The notes: generated by a model from the sequence alone, not told the origin. A stretch of 33,250 nucleotides of DNA from Turicimonas muris (GCF_002221595.1 NZ_NHMP01000015.1:1-33250), one strand, 5' to 3'. Positions 1-8,202 are shown, counted from the first letter of the stretch. Numbers and translations are program-made.

Positions 1-125
1 TACAGTTTAGAAAAGGCCCTGCGAACCGCATCTGGAACGTAGGGATGTTTACTGGAACCGCCTTGGTGCCGAACGGCATGCCAGGTGGTGTGAGAGGGAC
101 GGGTAATAACCGGCCCTACTCGATT
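1..125 (+). mobile_element. 3' end of a group II intron (domains V and VI)
   Basis: A domain-V-like hairpin spans about 54-94. ACCGCCT (57-63) pairs with AGGTGGT, GG pairs with CC across a two-base TG bulge, and TGCC/GGCA closes a GAAC loop. The two-base bulge on the 3' strand is the mark of domain V. A second short hairpin (about 97-117, GGG-CGG against CCG-CCC) with an unpaired A in the CCTACTCGAT tail fits domain VI with its branch-point A and a 3' end near 125. No intron-encoded reverse transcriptase is visible, because the window starts inside the element. From memory, this tail resembles those of LtrA-type introns in gut bacteria; the assignment rests on secondary structure only. Confidence 0.6.
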
Positions 126-172
126 TCGCCAACAATCGTAGATTCTGTGAAATTGTGGACAAACAACCTTTA

Positions 173-1339
173 CTATGCTTTTCCGTCGGACTTTACAAAA
201 AGCCTTCGGAGAAACAAAGATGCTGTGAAAACAACAAGTAAAAAAACGACTACAAGGAAAAGTGCAGAGTGCAGTGAGCTCATCTGTGCCAAATATCCGA
301 TGCATGGAGGCACGAACAGTAAACCTCCGTAAGCAAGGAAAGCAACGGTTGAGCTAGCCTGTTGAGGAGAAATTCCGGGAACTGAACCAGCTAAGCTAAA
401 TAACGTCGGAACCACAGGCTCCAAACCAATACCCATCACTCCATAACCAAACAAACATAAATACGCTGATTCCGCAAAAAGAACCGTAAGCATTCCGAAA
501 AGGCCCAACAACAAACCTATCCCGATAGGCACGAAAGAGCCTACCTTTTCTCTGATGGGATCTGCCGCTAATCTGCCGACAAAGCTCATTGCAGAAAAAA
601 CGCCATAAACCAATGCACCAAGAGCATTAGGAGCATCTTTTTCTTCGACAAGATAAAGCGCTCCCCATTCCGCTATTGAGCCTTCCGAAGCATCCGCCAA
701 CAGCGTCAGCAATCCGCATACGATCACAATGAGCGGAATTTTGTGCTCTGCTTCTGAGCCCGCTTTCTCCTCGTCCGCTTTTTTGTCATCCGCTAGAAGG
801 CCCGGTTTTGAAAGGACTCCAATCCCAACAAATAATGCCGCGAGACACGGGAAGAACACTTCCGGTTTTAGTGCCGTGGAAGCAGCAAGTGCGGCGATGA
901 TAGACAGTGCAAGGCCACCGCCACTGCACAAAGCGTGGAAAAAATTAAGTGCCTGCTGTTTATGACGCTGCTCAAACAAAATTCCTTGGACATTGATCGC
1001 CGCATCGAACACACCCACTCCAAGACCCATGGCGCCGAAGCACATATATAACTGAACAGGACTCGATGCAAAGGCAATAGCACAAATGCCCATGGACATC
1101 CATAGTGTGCAAAAGAAGATCACCAAAGCCGACTCAATTTTTTCCAAGATATTTTTGCTCACGAACAAAGCGATCAACGAAAAAACGCCAAAGAAAAAGA
1201 AAGCAGTTCCGATTTGTGCATTGGTTGCTTGTGTATGCTCCTTGATTACGGGCATATACGCCATTATGGCTGAATAAACGCCGCCGGCAATAAAGAAAAA
1301 AGCCATGCAGCTCAGCCGAGTTTTCAATTGTTCAGTCAT
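173..1339 (-). CDS. MFS transporter, paralogue 1
   Basis: This 388-residue, twelve-helix major facilitator protein is an inner-membrane secondary transporter. Hydrophobic helices alternate with short basic loops, and a charged central loop (about 190-210, rich in K, D and E) separates the two six-helix halves. The DAAIN motif in helix 4 and the GRLAADPIR loop recall the YbjJ/FucP-like branch; the substrate cannot be read. ATG at 1339 is preferred over the in-frame TTG at 1342 because the tandem paralogue begins with the same MTEQL. No strong ribosome site is visible. It lies 397 bases downstream of its paralogue on the same strand, with about four-fifths identity by eye in the N-terminal half. 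The TCTAAT -10 of the paralogue is conserved upstream (1382-1387), but the matching -35 has become CCGGCA, so this copy may be weakly expressed or depend on another promoter. Confidence 0.85.
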   Translation of the reverse strand: MTEQLKTRLSCMAFFFIAGGVYSAIMAYMPVIKEHTQATNAQIGTAFFFFGVFSLIALFVSKNILEKIESALVIFFCTLWMSMGICAIAFASSPVQLYMCFGAMGLGVGVFDAAINVQGILFEQRHKQQALNFFHALCSGGGLALSIIAALAASTALKPEVFFPCLAALFVGIGVLSKPGLLADDKKADEEKAGSEAEHKIPLIVIVCGLLTLLADASEGSIAEWGALYLVEEKDAPNALGALVYGVFSAMSFVGRLAADPIREKVGSFVPIGIGLLLGLFGMLTVLFAESAYLCLFGYGVMGIGLEPVVPTLFSLAGSVPGISPQQASSTVAFLAYGGLLFVPPCIGYLAQMSSLHSALFLVVVFLLVVFTASLFLRRLFVKSDGKA

Positions 1340-1535
1340 CAAGACACCATAAAAACAAGGAACGGGCCATCCGGCTGGCGCATTAGAGTGTGGGAAAAAT
1401 ATGCTGCCGGGTATAGGGACTCAGACAAAACCAGCAGGCAACGGTTTAGATTTCAACTCCGGATGCACAGAAGGAAATTACGATATCCAGATCCACAAAA
1501 AATTAGAACTAGGGAAAACACTTACAGCAATCTAA

Positions 1536-1564
1536 TTGATAATGATTTTCAATTAATGTATAGT
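1536..1564 (+). promoter_or_regulatory. Sigma70-type promoter for a candidate small RNA
   Basis: TTGATA (1536-1541) and TATAGT (1559-1564) are separated by exactly 17 bases, predicting a start near 1571. No coding gene lies downstream on this strand before an intrinsic terminator at 1665-1700. Confidence 0.55.
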
Positions 1565-1570
1565 TCTACT

Positions 1571-1700
1571 TACTGAATCAATCTTGATTCAACTCCTTGA
1601 TCGAGGCCAGCCTCGTGGGTAGTTAGTTAATGGGGATTGTCCATTCGTAAAGAATAGACACTTAACCGCAGATGGCTCCGGCCACCTGCGGTATTTTTTT
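1571..1700 (+). ncRNA. Candidate structured small RNA, about 130 nt
   Basis: The interval between the promoter at 1536-1564 and a strong intrinsic terminator folds into successive perfect hairpins: GAATCA/TGATTC (1575-1590), CGAGG/CCTCG (1602-1615), AATGG/CCATT (1629-1645), and the terminator stem (1665-1692). No open reading frame with a ribosome site is present. It sits alone between two MFS genes transcribed the other way, so it is not a leader of a following gene. I do not recognise it as 6S, 4.5S, tmRNA or RNase P RNA. Existence of the transcript is inferred from promoter, fold and terminator together. Confidence 0.55.
1665..1700 (+). terminator. Intrinsic terminator of the candidate small RNA
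   Basis: An 11-bp stem with one A-C mismatch (1665-1675 with 1682-1692), a six-base loop and a run of seven T (1694-1700). The opposite strand has no T tract after the stem, so it acts on plus-strand transcription. Confidence 0.8.
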
Positions 1701-1735
1701 CTAGCAATCATGCGATTGATTGTGTGAGCCTTCGA

Positions 1736-2902
1736 CTACGCTTTGCCGCCGGAATTCACAAAAAGTCTTCGGAGAACCAAAGAGGCCGCACAAATAATAA
1801 GTAGAAAAGCGACCACAAGGAAAAGCGCGGAGCGCAGCGAGCTAATGTGCGCCAAATATCCAATGCACGGGGGGACGGAAAGCAAACCGCCGTAAGCAAG
1901 AAATGCAACGGTAGAACTGGCCCGCTGAGGAGAGATTCCCGGAACGGAACCAGCCAAACTGAATAACGTCGGAACTACCGGTGCCAAACCGATTCCCATC
2001 AATGCATAGCCGAACAAACAAAGATAAGCCGATTGTGCGAAAAGAACCGTAAGCATTCCACAAAGGCCAACCACCAACCCTATTCTAATTGGTACAAAAG
2101 AGCCAACCTTTTTTCTGATCGGATCGGCAAACAATCTCCCTATAAAACTCATTGCAGAAAAAACTCCGTAAACCAGTGCGCCAAGTGCTATAGGAGCATC
2201 TTTTTCTTCAACAATATAAAGGGGGCCCCATTCTGCTACAGAGCCTTCAGAAGAATATGCCAATAGCGTCAACAGGCCGCAAACAATTACAAAGAACGGA
2301 ATTTTGCGTTCAGACGCAGGCTTCGCTTCCTTGTCTTCAGCTTTTTTGTGATCAGCGAGAAGGCCCGGTTTTGAAAAGATCCCAATCGCAACAAATAGCC
2401 CCGCGACACAAGGGAAAAACACTTCCGCTTTGAGTGCGGCAGAAGCCGCAATAGCGGCAATAATGGATAGAACAAGACTTCCGCCGCTGTACAAGGCATG
2501 AAACAGATTAAGAGCCTGCTGATTATGTCTTTGTTCAAACAAAATCCCCTGCATATTGACAGCCGCATCTATCAAGCCTACGCCAAGACCAATCGCGCCG
2601 AAACACATATATAACTGCAGTGGGCTTGATGCAAAGGCAATGGCACAAATGCAGAGAGAAATCCAAACTGTGCAGAGGAAGATAACCAAAGCTGATTCGA
2701 GTTTTTCCAGAATCTTTTTGCTCATGAGCAGGGAAATCAAAGAAAAGACTCCGAAGAAAAATAGAGCCGTTCCGATTTGTGCATTGGTTGTTTGAGTATG
2801 CACCTTGATTGAAGGCATATACGCCATAATGGCTGAATATGTACCGCCGGCAATAAAGAAAAAAGCCATGCAGCTCAGCCGATTTCTTAATTGTTCAGTC
2901 AT
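1736..2902 (-). CDS. MFS transporter, paralogue 2
   Basis: This 388-residue twelve-helix MFS permease is a tandem duplicate of the gene at 173-1339. They share the MTEQL start, the SCMAFFFIAGG first helix, DAAVN in helix 4 and the SPQRASSTVAFLAYGGLL stretch near helix 11. The frame stays open another 53 codons upstream, but that extension is not membrane-like, has no counterpart in the paralogue and would overlap the promoter, so ATG at 2902 is chosen. Duplication includes about 50 bases of upstream DNA (the GGCGCATTAGA block). It is divergent to the secreted flavin reductase at 3252 and may move that enzyme's substrate or product; that link rests only on neighbourhood. Confidence 0.85.
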   Translation of the reverse strand: MTEQLRNRLSCMAFFFIAGGTYSAIMAYMPSIKVHTQTTNAQIGTALFFFGVFSLISLLMSKKILEKLESALVIFLCTVWISLCICAIAFASSPLQLYMCFGAIGLGVGLIDAAVNMQGILFEQRHNQQALNLFHALYSGGSLVLSIIAAIAASAALKAEVFFPCVAGLFVAIGIFSKPGLLADHKKAEDKEAKPASERKIPFFVIVCGLLTLLAYSSEGSVAEWGPLYIVEEKDAPIALGALVYGVFSAMSFIGRLFADPIRKKVGSFVPIRIGLVVGLCGMLTVLFAQSAYLCLFGYALMGIGLAPVVPTLFSLAGSVPGISPQRASSTVAFLAYGGLLSVPPCIGYLAHISSLRSALFLVVAFLLIICAASLVLRRLFVNSGGKA

Positions 2903-2945
2903 TGAAACACCATCGAAAACGAGGAATACGTCCTCAGGCAGGCGC

Positions 2946-2974
2946 ATTAGAACATGTAAAAAATGAATAGTCAA
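2946..2974 (-). promoter_or_regulatory. Promoter of MFS paralogue 2
   Basis: On the minus strand, TTGACT (2974-2969) and TCTAAT (2951-2946) are separated by 17 bases, giving a start about 35-40 bases before the ATG. The paralogue keeps only the -10. Confidence 0.6.
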
Positions 2975-3138
2975 CTTTAGAAATTTTTTAAATTCAATAT
3001 GTTGCATATAAGCCGCAAACGTTGGGGCAAGCCTCCCAGTTTGTTTCTTCCTCAACACCATATTCTTCTTGCGCCTTATTCATTTTTGTGCGCAATAAGG
3101 TTATTTTTTGCTTGAACGAAACGGATCTACTCATCTAG

Positions 3139-3220
3139 CGTTAACCGTTGAACAAAATTTGGGGAGGAGATATTCTGCGTTAAACATTGAACATTTGCAC
3201 AAAGCCCGAGGATTTACTAT
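3139..3220 (+). promoter_or_regulatory. Tandem Crp-type operators and promoter of the flavin reductase
   Basis: Two dyads, CGTTA-ACCGTT-GAACA (3139-3154) and CGTTA-AACATT-GAACA (3178-3193), lie 39 bases apart. A TACTAT -10 sits at 3215-3220, predicting a start near 3227, so the proximal dyad centres at about -41.5 and the distal one at about -80.5. There is no good -35, as expected for an activator-dependent class II promoter. The same dyad occurs before the dehydratase-like operon and porin 1. Confidence 0.55.
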
Positions 3221-3251
3221 TGGTCTAAAACCTCAATCACAAGGAGTCGAT

Positions 3252-4763
3252 ATGGATAAAACAATCTTGGTCTGTGCCGTTTCCTCTTGTCTCATGGCTT
3301 TTGCAAATGCTGCCGAATATAAGCTCAACACTGATGTACTTGTCATCGGAGCTGGTTCCGCAGGTTTAACTGCTGCCGTGCAAAGTGCTGAAAAAGGAAA
3401 GAAAGTCATCCTGCTTGAAAAGAATCCTATGGTTGGCGGCAGTTCTCAATTCGCTGAAGGTCTTTTTGCCGTCGAATCCGAACTAAATCGTCTCAGAAGC
3501 GACACCTTGACACAGGAAGAAGCATTCAAAACCTTGATGGAAAAGCACTTCTACGTTATTGACGGACCAAAAACCAAAGATTATGTAGAAGGCTCCGGTG
3601 AAAACATCGCTTGGCTTACCGATCACGGCATCAAATTCGAAGTCGTCAGAATGACGCCTTGGGAAGAAGCTACATGGCATGTCATAAGCGACTACAAAGG
3701 TACAAATCATGGCGCCGGACTCATCAAAGGATTAAAAGACAGCGCAGACAAACTTGGCGTTGATACCAAGACAAGCACTCCCGCTACAGAACTCATTCAG
3801 AACGACAAAGGAGACGTCATTGGCGCCAAAGCTGCCAACAAGAAAGGCGATACATACATCATTCAAGCCAAGGCAGTTATCTTAGCCTCCGGTGGTTTTG
3901 GTGACGATCCTAAGAAAATCGCTGAATGGGCCCATAGAGATCCTGAAGGCTGGAAGTCTTCGGTCAACATGAACAAAACCGGCGACGGCATCCAAATGGC
4001 CTTGAATGCTGGCGCACAGATGGGGCCGGTATCCTTTGTCGGCCATTTAGGAACAGAAGGCAAAGGCATCAAGTTCTTAAGCGACCTCTACACTACTTCT
4101 TGGCAGCCCTCAGCTCTTTGGGTCAACTCAGACGGCAACCGTTTCGCCAACGAAGACGTCGCCTTCTCTTTCAGCCAAGCGGCCAATGCCATTTATGCAC
4201 AGCACGGCCATTATGCCTGGAGCATCTTTGATGACTCTCAAGTCAAATACATGATGGACAAAGGCATTGATTCAGGCATTGGCGTATTAGCACCGGTTGG
4301 CAAAAAACTTCCTAACCTTCAGAAAGATATCGATGAAGCTTTGGCCGCCGACAGCGACAACTTCAAAGCCGCTGACTCCGTTGAACAATTGGCTAAAGAA
4401 ATTGGCGTTCCGGAAGCAAATCTAGCCGCCGCGGTTTCCGCCTACAACAAAGGTTGTGAAGTACAGCATGATAGTCAATTCTTTAAGCTGAAGAACTACA
4501 TGCGTCCGCTTAACACCAAGAAACTCTATGCCATCAAGCTCAAAGCCTACTATTTCAGCTCTTACGGCGGTCTTGTCACCAACAGAAATCATCAAGTTCT
4601 GGATAAGAATAACAAACCAATCAAAGGTCTTTATGCCACAGGATTAGAAGTTTCCAACATGGTTGGACCAACATACACAACTTGGTCTTCTGGACACGCC
4701 TTTGGATTTGCAGCCTTCTCTGGCAGACACGCTGCACTTCATGCCACAGAAAACATGAAGTAG
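3252..4763 (+). CDS. Secreted FAD-dependent reductase, fumarate/urocanate reductase flavoprotein family
   Basis: The 503-residue product starts at the ATG behind AAGGAG; the frame extends 48 codons upstream without a ribosome site. Residues 1-20 are a Sec signal peptide (likely cleavage after ANA), placing it in the periplasm. An FAD-binding fold begins at GAGSAG (33-38) with LLEKN (54-58), then SGGFGDDP (213-220) and a C-terminal FAD segment around YATGLE (461-466). Such enzymes reduce carbon-carbon double bonds as terminal anaerobic reductases. Arg297 in GNRFANE aligns with the proton-donor Arg of fumarate reductase. The fumarate-binding His region reads YYFSSYGG and the late substrate Arg region reads TTWSSGH, so fumarate is unlikely as substrate. 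There is no CXXCH haem motif and no FMN domain, so a separate electron carrier is required; none is seen nearby. Confidence 0.88.
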   Translation: MDKTILVCAVSSCLMAFANAAEYKLNTDVLVIGAGSAGLTAAVQSAEKGKKVILLEKNPMVGGSSQFAEGLFAVESELNRLRSDTLTQEEAFKTLMEKHFYVIDGPKTKDYVEGSGENIAWLTDHGIKFEVVRMTPWEEATWHVISDYKGTNHGAGLIKGLKDSADKLGVDTKTSTPATELIQNDKGDVIGAKAANKKGDTYIIQAKAVILASGGFGDDPKKIAEWAHRDPEGWKSSVNMNKTGDGIQMALNAGAQMGPVSFVGHLGTEGKGIKFLSDLYTTSWQPSALWVNSDGNRFANEDVAFSFSQAANAIYAQHGHYAWSIFDDSQVKYMMDKGIDSGIGVLAPVGKKLPNLQKDIDEALAADSDNFKAADSVEQLAKEIGVPEANLAAAVSAYNKGCEVQHDSQFFKLKNYMRPLNTKKLYAIKLKAYYFSSYGGLVTNRNHQVLDKNNKPIKGLYATGLEVSNMVGPTYTTWSSGHAFGFAAFSGRHAALHATENMK

Positions 4764-4791
4764 CCTGATTAACGAATTTGATAGTCGAACT

Positions 4792-4826
4792 AAAAACCGC
4801 GAGGCACTGAACTTTGCGGTTTTTTG
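4792..4826 (+). terminator. Intrinsic terminator after the flavin reductase
   Basis: AACCGC pairs with GCGGTT around a loop and is followed by a T run ending near 4826. Confidence 0.7.
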
Positions 4827-4883
4827 CTTAAAAATGAGAGGCTGACGTTACCTATAAGCCTTCATCTTATCGTTCCTCTCGGC

Positions 4884-6476
4884 TCATGCTTGCGCCCAGC
4901 GGACAAATTGTCTTTCTTTGATGGAGAATATCAGGACAATCTTTTTTAGTTCTAGATAGTTTTCTTGCTCGCCGTAGTGTCGAGCTCTCACCTGATCTAT
5001 AGCTTCCTTCAGTTCTTCATCTGCGGCATGCTCGTCTCTGACTACCTTGAACTCAAAAATCCACAACCTATCACTCGCTTGAACTTCCAAATCGCTTCTG
5101 CCATGAGCATTGTGGTCCTCAATCTTTGGTTTTAAGCCGGCACCGGCAAAGTACACCTGAACATAAGCTCGCAAAGAAGCTTCGTCCTTAACCGGATAAC
5201 GATGATAGTCGACTGCCAAAAATAATCGATTAAGGATATGGAAGACGGATTCCGGCGACTCTTCTTTCAGCACACGCACAATCGGCCCTGCTCCGACTTG
5301 ACCTGCAACTCTACCGCGAAGAAGTTGTTCCAGGTACAGCTGAGCCATCGCGCGTTTTACTTCTTGGTTTGGATAGTCCAGGTATACCGTGTCTGTATAC
5401 TTTATGGCCTTAATTGTTAGATATCCTGCCTGTGTCAGAAGACCAAGATCTGACAAGCCTTCTACGTCCGAGGATCCTTCCAAAGAGGCCAACGAAACGG
5501 TTTTTTCGCGGCCGTATTCTTCCGGATTTCGAAGAGTATGCGATTTCAAATAGCCCAACAGTACGGATGGCTTACCTCCGCTTTCGAACCAGTAGTCCAA
5601 AAAGCCGCTTTCAGGTTCAGAAAAGAATTTCAACAAGGACCAAGGGGCAAAAACTTTGCTTTTGGCAGTTCTTTCAAAACAAAATCCATCATATTGACTA
5701 GTAAGTTGCTCCAAAAGTTTTTCTTGTGAGAGGCAAAGTGCATCGGAATCCTGATCTATATAGCCTGAAAAATATGCTAGGAGCTCCTCACGGGTATAGC
5801 CAAGCAAGCTTCCGAATCGCGGACTTAACGAAATATCATCCAAGTTATTAAGCTCAGAAAAAATATTAGTTTTATTGAATTTTGTAATGCCGGTAATAAA
5901 GACAAACCTCAAAATCTGATCATTGGACTTCAAAATGGAATAAAACTCGGATAGTACGTTCCTGACAGAGGTGAAAAGTTCCGGATCGGATAAGGAGGAT
6001 GTTAGAGGAGCATCGTATTCATCGATTAGCAGGACCAAAGAATTCACTGGCTGTGTCTTCATCCACGCAGACAACTGGCTGAATATTGTGGTGTTATCGG
6101 GCTTGTAAGCGAAACCAAATGGTGAAAAATTATCAATCAGACGATCTCGCAAACCATGCATAAATTTCTGTAGTCCGAATAGAGGCTTAACCTCAGAAAA
6201 ATCCAGCCTGACCACATTGTAAGTTTTGTCATCTGTCCAGAGCCGCTCGATATCCAAGCCGTGAAAATCTCTTAGGCCATGCTTAAACAGAGACTCAAAA
6301 GTTGAAACTAGCAAGGACTTTCCGAATCTCCTTGGGCGAGCAAGAAAAGATTTCCGTCGTTTGGAAGCCAACGCAAAAACCATTTTGGTTTTATCTACGT
6401 AAATTTCGTCTGACATGCGTAAAGCAGCGAAATCAGAGGTTCCAAGTGGTAAGTCTTTCAGAGCGTGTCCTGTCAT
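4884..6476 (-). CDS. AAA-ATPase-like protein with C-terminal PD-(D/E)XK nuclease domain
   Basis: 530 residues. The N-terminal AAA-ATPase_like domain has a Walker A in the form RPRRFGKS (47-54) and a Walker B LVLLIDEYD (147-155). The C-terminal half carries a nuclease-like core with Asp462 in GRSDLEV and Glu475-x-Lys477 in FEFKV, the D...ExK pattern of PDDEXK_9 proteins (often annotated DUF1703). The family is heavily expanded in some gut bacteria. Its cellular role is not established; defence, mobile-element or accessory functions have been suggested. All key residues seem present and the gene is full length. A weak GGAA precedes the ATG. The gene stands alone, divergent from the Crp-family regulator. 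Confidence 0.85.
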   Translation of the reverse strand: MTGHALKDLPLGTSDFAALRMSDEIYVDKTKMVFALASKRRKSFLARPRRFGKSLLVSTFESLFKHGLRDFHGLDIERLWTDDKTYNVVRLDFSEVKPLFGLQKFMHGLRDRLIDNFSPFGFAYKPDNTTIFSQLSAWMKTQPVNSLVLLIDEYDAPLTSSLSDPELFTSVRNVLSEFYSILKSNDQILRFVFITGITKFNKTNIFSELNNLDDISLSPRFGSLLGYTREELLAYFSGYIDQDSDALCLSQEKLLEQLTSQYDGFCFERTAKSKVFAPWSLLKFFSEPESGFLDYWFESGGKPSVLLGYLKSHTLRNPEEYGREKTVSLASLEGSSDVEGLSDLGLLTQAGYLTIKAIKYTDTVYLDYPNQEVKRAMAQLYLEQLLRGRVAGQVGAGPIVRVLKEESPESVFHILNRLFLAVDYHRYPVKDEASLRAYVQVYFAGAGLKPKIEDHNAHGRSDLEVQASDRLWIFEFKVVRDEHAADEELKEAIDQVRARHYGEQENYLELKKIVLIFSIKERQFVRWAQA

Positions 6477-6597
6477 CTGCTATTCCAAAATTTTTCTTTT
6501 CTATATTCTACTTACAAGCCGCATTCCTCGGTTCTTTTTCTTGGACCTATCGGAGCCCAAAGCCAAAAATTCGGTTCCTCCTAAACCCTATAAACAC

Positions 6598-6626
6598 TTG
6601 GGAACCGCAGAAAATTGCTATATAGT
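6598..6626 (+). promoter_or_regulatory. Promoter of the Crp-family regulator
   Basis: TTGGGA (6598-6603) and TATAGT (6621-6626) with a 17-base spacer. A 7-bp inverted repeat CGGTTCC (6572-6578) / GGAACCG (6601-6607) overlaps the -35 and could be an operator. No YGTTA-N6-KAACR dyad is seen here. Confidence 0.5.
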
Positions 6627-6661
6627 TATCAACAGACGGTGTTTTTTAGTCGGGGGTAGAT

Positions 6662-7420
6662 TTGCGCCAAATCGTATTCGGACAACAGTGGATTCACTCG
6701 GAGGAGCCTCCGGAAATAAAGGAAATCTTCTTCAAATACGGCGAGAAGAGAAAAATCAAAAAAGGCCAAGAACTCCTCCATGGCGGACCGTTCGGAGAAA
6801 TCGGGTACCTACTCAAAGGTTTGTGTTTTTATCGCTTTTGGGACTGGAACGATAAGGAACATGTATTTTCCTTGATTCTTCCTAAAAGATGTATGGGCGA
6901 TATCGACGGCGCCTCCTGCACGGTTGCCAACGTCAGCGCTTACGTCGTTAAAGACGGTGAGGCACTATTCCTGCCTTACGAAATTTGGCACCGAGAAATC
7001 ACGGCTAATACCAAAATCTTGGACATATTCACTGCTCACGTAGTCAAAAAACAAGAAAGCCAGATTGAAGCACTTCTTGCTTGTTTCACTATGGAAGTAG
7101 ATATGCGGTTGATATCACTTTTCCAGGCCTTAATCAAAGCCTATTACCCAATCAAACCCGACGGTTGGAATCCTCTTCCTGTTCAGCTCAATACCGTAAT
7201 GCTCAGCAAAATTATTTCCTCCAGCCGAACGTCTGTCTCTTTACAGCTAAGTGAATGGGCAAACCGAGGATTGGTGAAGAAAGACGGAAAATTCCTGCTA
7301 ATTCACGGAGCGCTTTTCTCCGATGTCTTTGACTGGTGGGAAAACAGAAAAACAGAGGGAGATAATTTAGGAGGCCGGATTGTTTCCAGCCTCAATAAAC
7401 AGATTTCCAACAAGAAATGA
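6662..7420 (+). CDS. Crp/Fnr-family transcription regulator
   Basis: 252 residues: an N-terminal cyclic-nucleotide-binding-like beta barrel (about 25-115), a dimerisation helix (about 120-160) and a C-terminal winged helix-turn-helix (about 170-215). There is no N-terminal cysteine cluster of the FNR type (cysteines only at 55, 77, 86 and 141), so an FNR iron-sulphur sensor is unlikely; the effector is unknown. The recognition helix reads SRTSVSLQL (188-196), where CRP has SRETVGRIL: Arg189 is kept, but the Glu and second Arg of CRP are Thr190 and Leu194. The start is TTG behind a GGGGG run; no later start keeps the barrel. The gene ends five bases from the convergent operon it may control. 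Confidence 0.85.
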   Translation: MRQIVFGQQWIHSEEPPEIKEIFFKYGEKRKIKKGQELLHGGPFGEIGYLLKGLCFYRFWDWNDKEHVFSLILPKRCMGDIDGASCTVANVSAYVVKDGEALFLPYEIWHREITANTKILDIFTAHVVKKQESQIEALLACFTMEVDMRLISLFQALIKAYYPIKPDGWNPLPVQLNTVMLSKIISSSRTSVSLQLSEWANRGLVKKDGKFLLIHGALFSDVFDWWENRKTEGDNLGGRIVSSLNKQISNKK

Positions 7421-7425
7421 TAGAG

Positions 7426-8202
7426 TTAGCTCACGGCTTCTTCTGCACACTTCAAGCAATCTTTCACTGCTAAAACCGCTTTATTGTTATCGGGAAGTTC
7501 AAGTAAAGGACGGCCTGCAAGATCGAATTCTTCCACTTGCTTATCGTACGGAACTGAACCGATCACGTTGATATGTTCTTTCTCTGCAAACTCCTTAAGG
7601 CTTGTCACATCGGACTGGGCTCGGTTAAAAACGACTCCTAAGTTTTTGCAAGCCGGAACCAAGCCTTCATCAACCATCTTTTTGATATGACGAACGGTCT
7701 GCAATCCTCTGAAAGAGGTATCAGTTACCAATATCAGCGTATCAATCTTCTCGATTACCTGACGGTTGATTTGCTCTAGGCCGGCTTCGCCGTCAATCAG
7801 CACCACATCGAAAGAGTGCATGATATTTTCAATAGCTCCTTTGAGCAAATCGTTAACGGAGCAGAAACATCCGATAGTGTTCATACGGCCCATGGCCAAG
7901 AAAGAAAACTTCTCTTTTTCATCTAAAGCCTGCGCAGTCAAATACTCTACACTGTCAGCCAGTTCTTCTAAATCTTTCTTAGTGCCTTTTTCCGCTTTTT
8001 CCAGAACCATTTCACGGATAGAGCCGATAGTTACTTCACTTTCTCGGCCGATAGCGTAGTTCAGACCGAGAGCCGGATCAGCGTCGACCACCAACAGTTT
8101 CCCCGGGACTTCGTCCATCAACACTTTTGTCAGCATTGCAGTGAATGCCGTCTTACCGACGCCGCCCTTCCCGCAAACTGCAATTACTCTTTGCTCACTC
8201 AT
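7426..8202 (-). CDS. CooC/AcsF-like metallochaperone ATPase
   Basis: 258-residue P-loop ATPase of the SIMIBI (MinD/CooC) class. It has a deviant Walker A, GKGGVGKT, near residue 11, and VVDADPALGL near 39, typical of CooC. A CFC motif in GCFCSVNDLL matches the C-x-C pair that in CooC lies at the dimer interface and binds metal. Known CooC and AcsF proteins support nickel insertion into CO dehydrogenase or acetyl-CoA synthase, but neither enzyme is in this window. It is the last gene of the operon and overlaps the preceding gene by eight bases, so it probably matures or powers a metal site in the operon's own products. Which metal is not shown by the sequence. Confidence 0.82.
   Translation of the reverse strand: MSEQRVIAVCGKGGVGKTAFTAMLTKVLMDEVPGKLLVVDADPALGLNYAIGRESEVTIGSIREMVLEKAEKGTKKDLEELADSVEYLTAQALDEKEKFSFLAMGRMNTIGCFCSVNDLLKGAIENIMHSFDVVLIDGEAGLEQINRQVIEKIDTLILVTDTSFRGLQTVRHIKKMVDEGLVPACKNLGVVFNRAQSDVTSLKEFAEKEHINVIGSVPYDKQVEEFDLAGRPLLELPDNNKAVLAVKDCLKCAEEAVS

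Noticed and set aside
45-332. 95-codon plus-strand frame
   Set aside because: It runs through the intron domain V/VI structure and antisense to the end of MFS paralogue 1, without a ribosome site.
1328-1576. 82-codon plus-strand frame upstream of the small RNA
   Set aside because: Basic, low-information sequence with no ribosome site; it overlaps the start of MFS paralogue 1 and the small RNA promoter.
2903-3061. 53-codon N-terminal extension of MFS paralogue 2
   Set aside because: Not shared with the paralogue, not membrane-like, and lies across the TTGACT/TCTAAT promoter.
6572-6607. Crp-type dyad at the regulator's own promoter
   Set aside because: The inverted repeat there is CGGTTCC/GGAACCG with a 22-base spacer, a different sequence and geometry from YGTTA-N6-KAACR.
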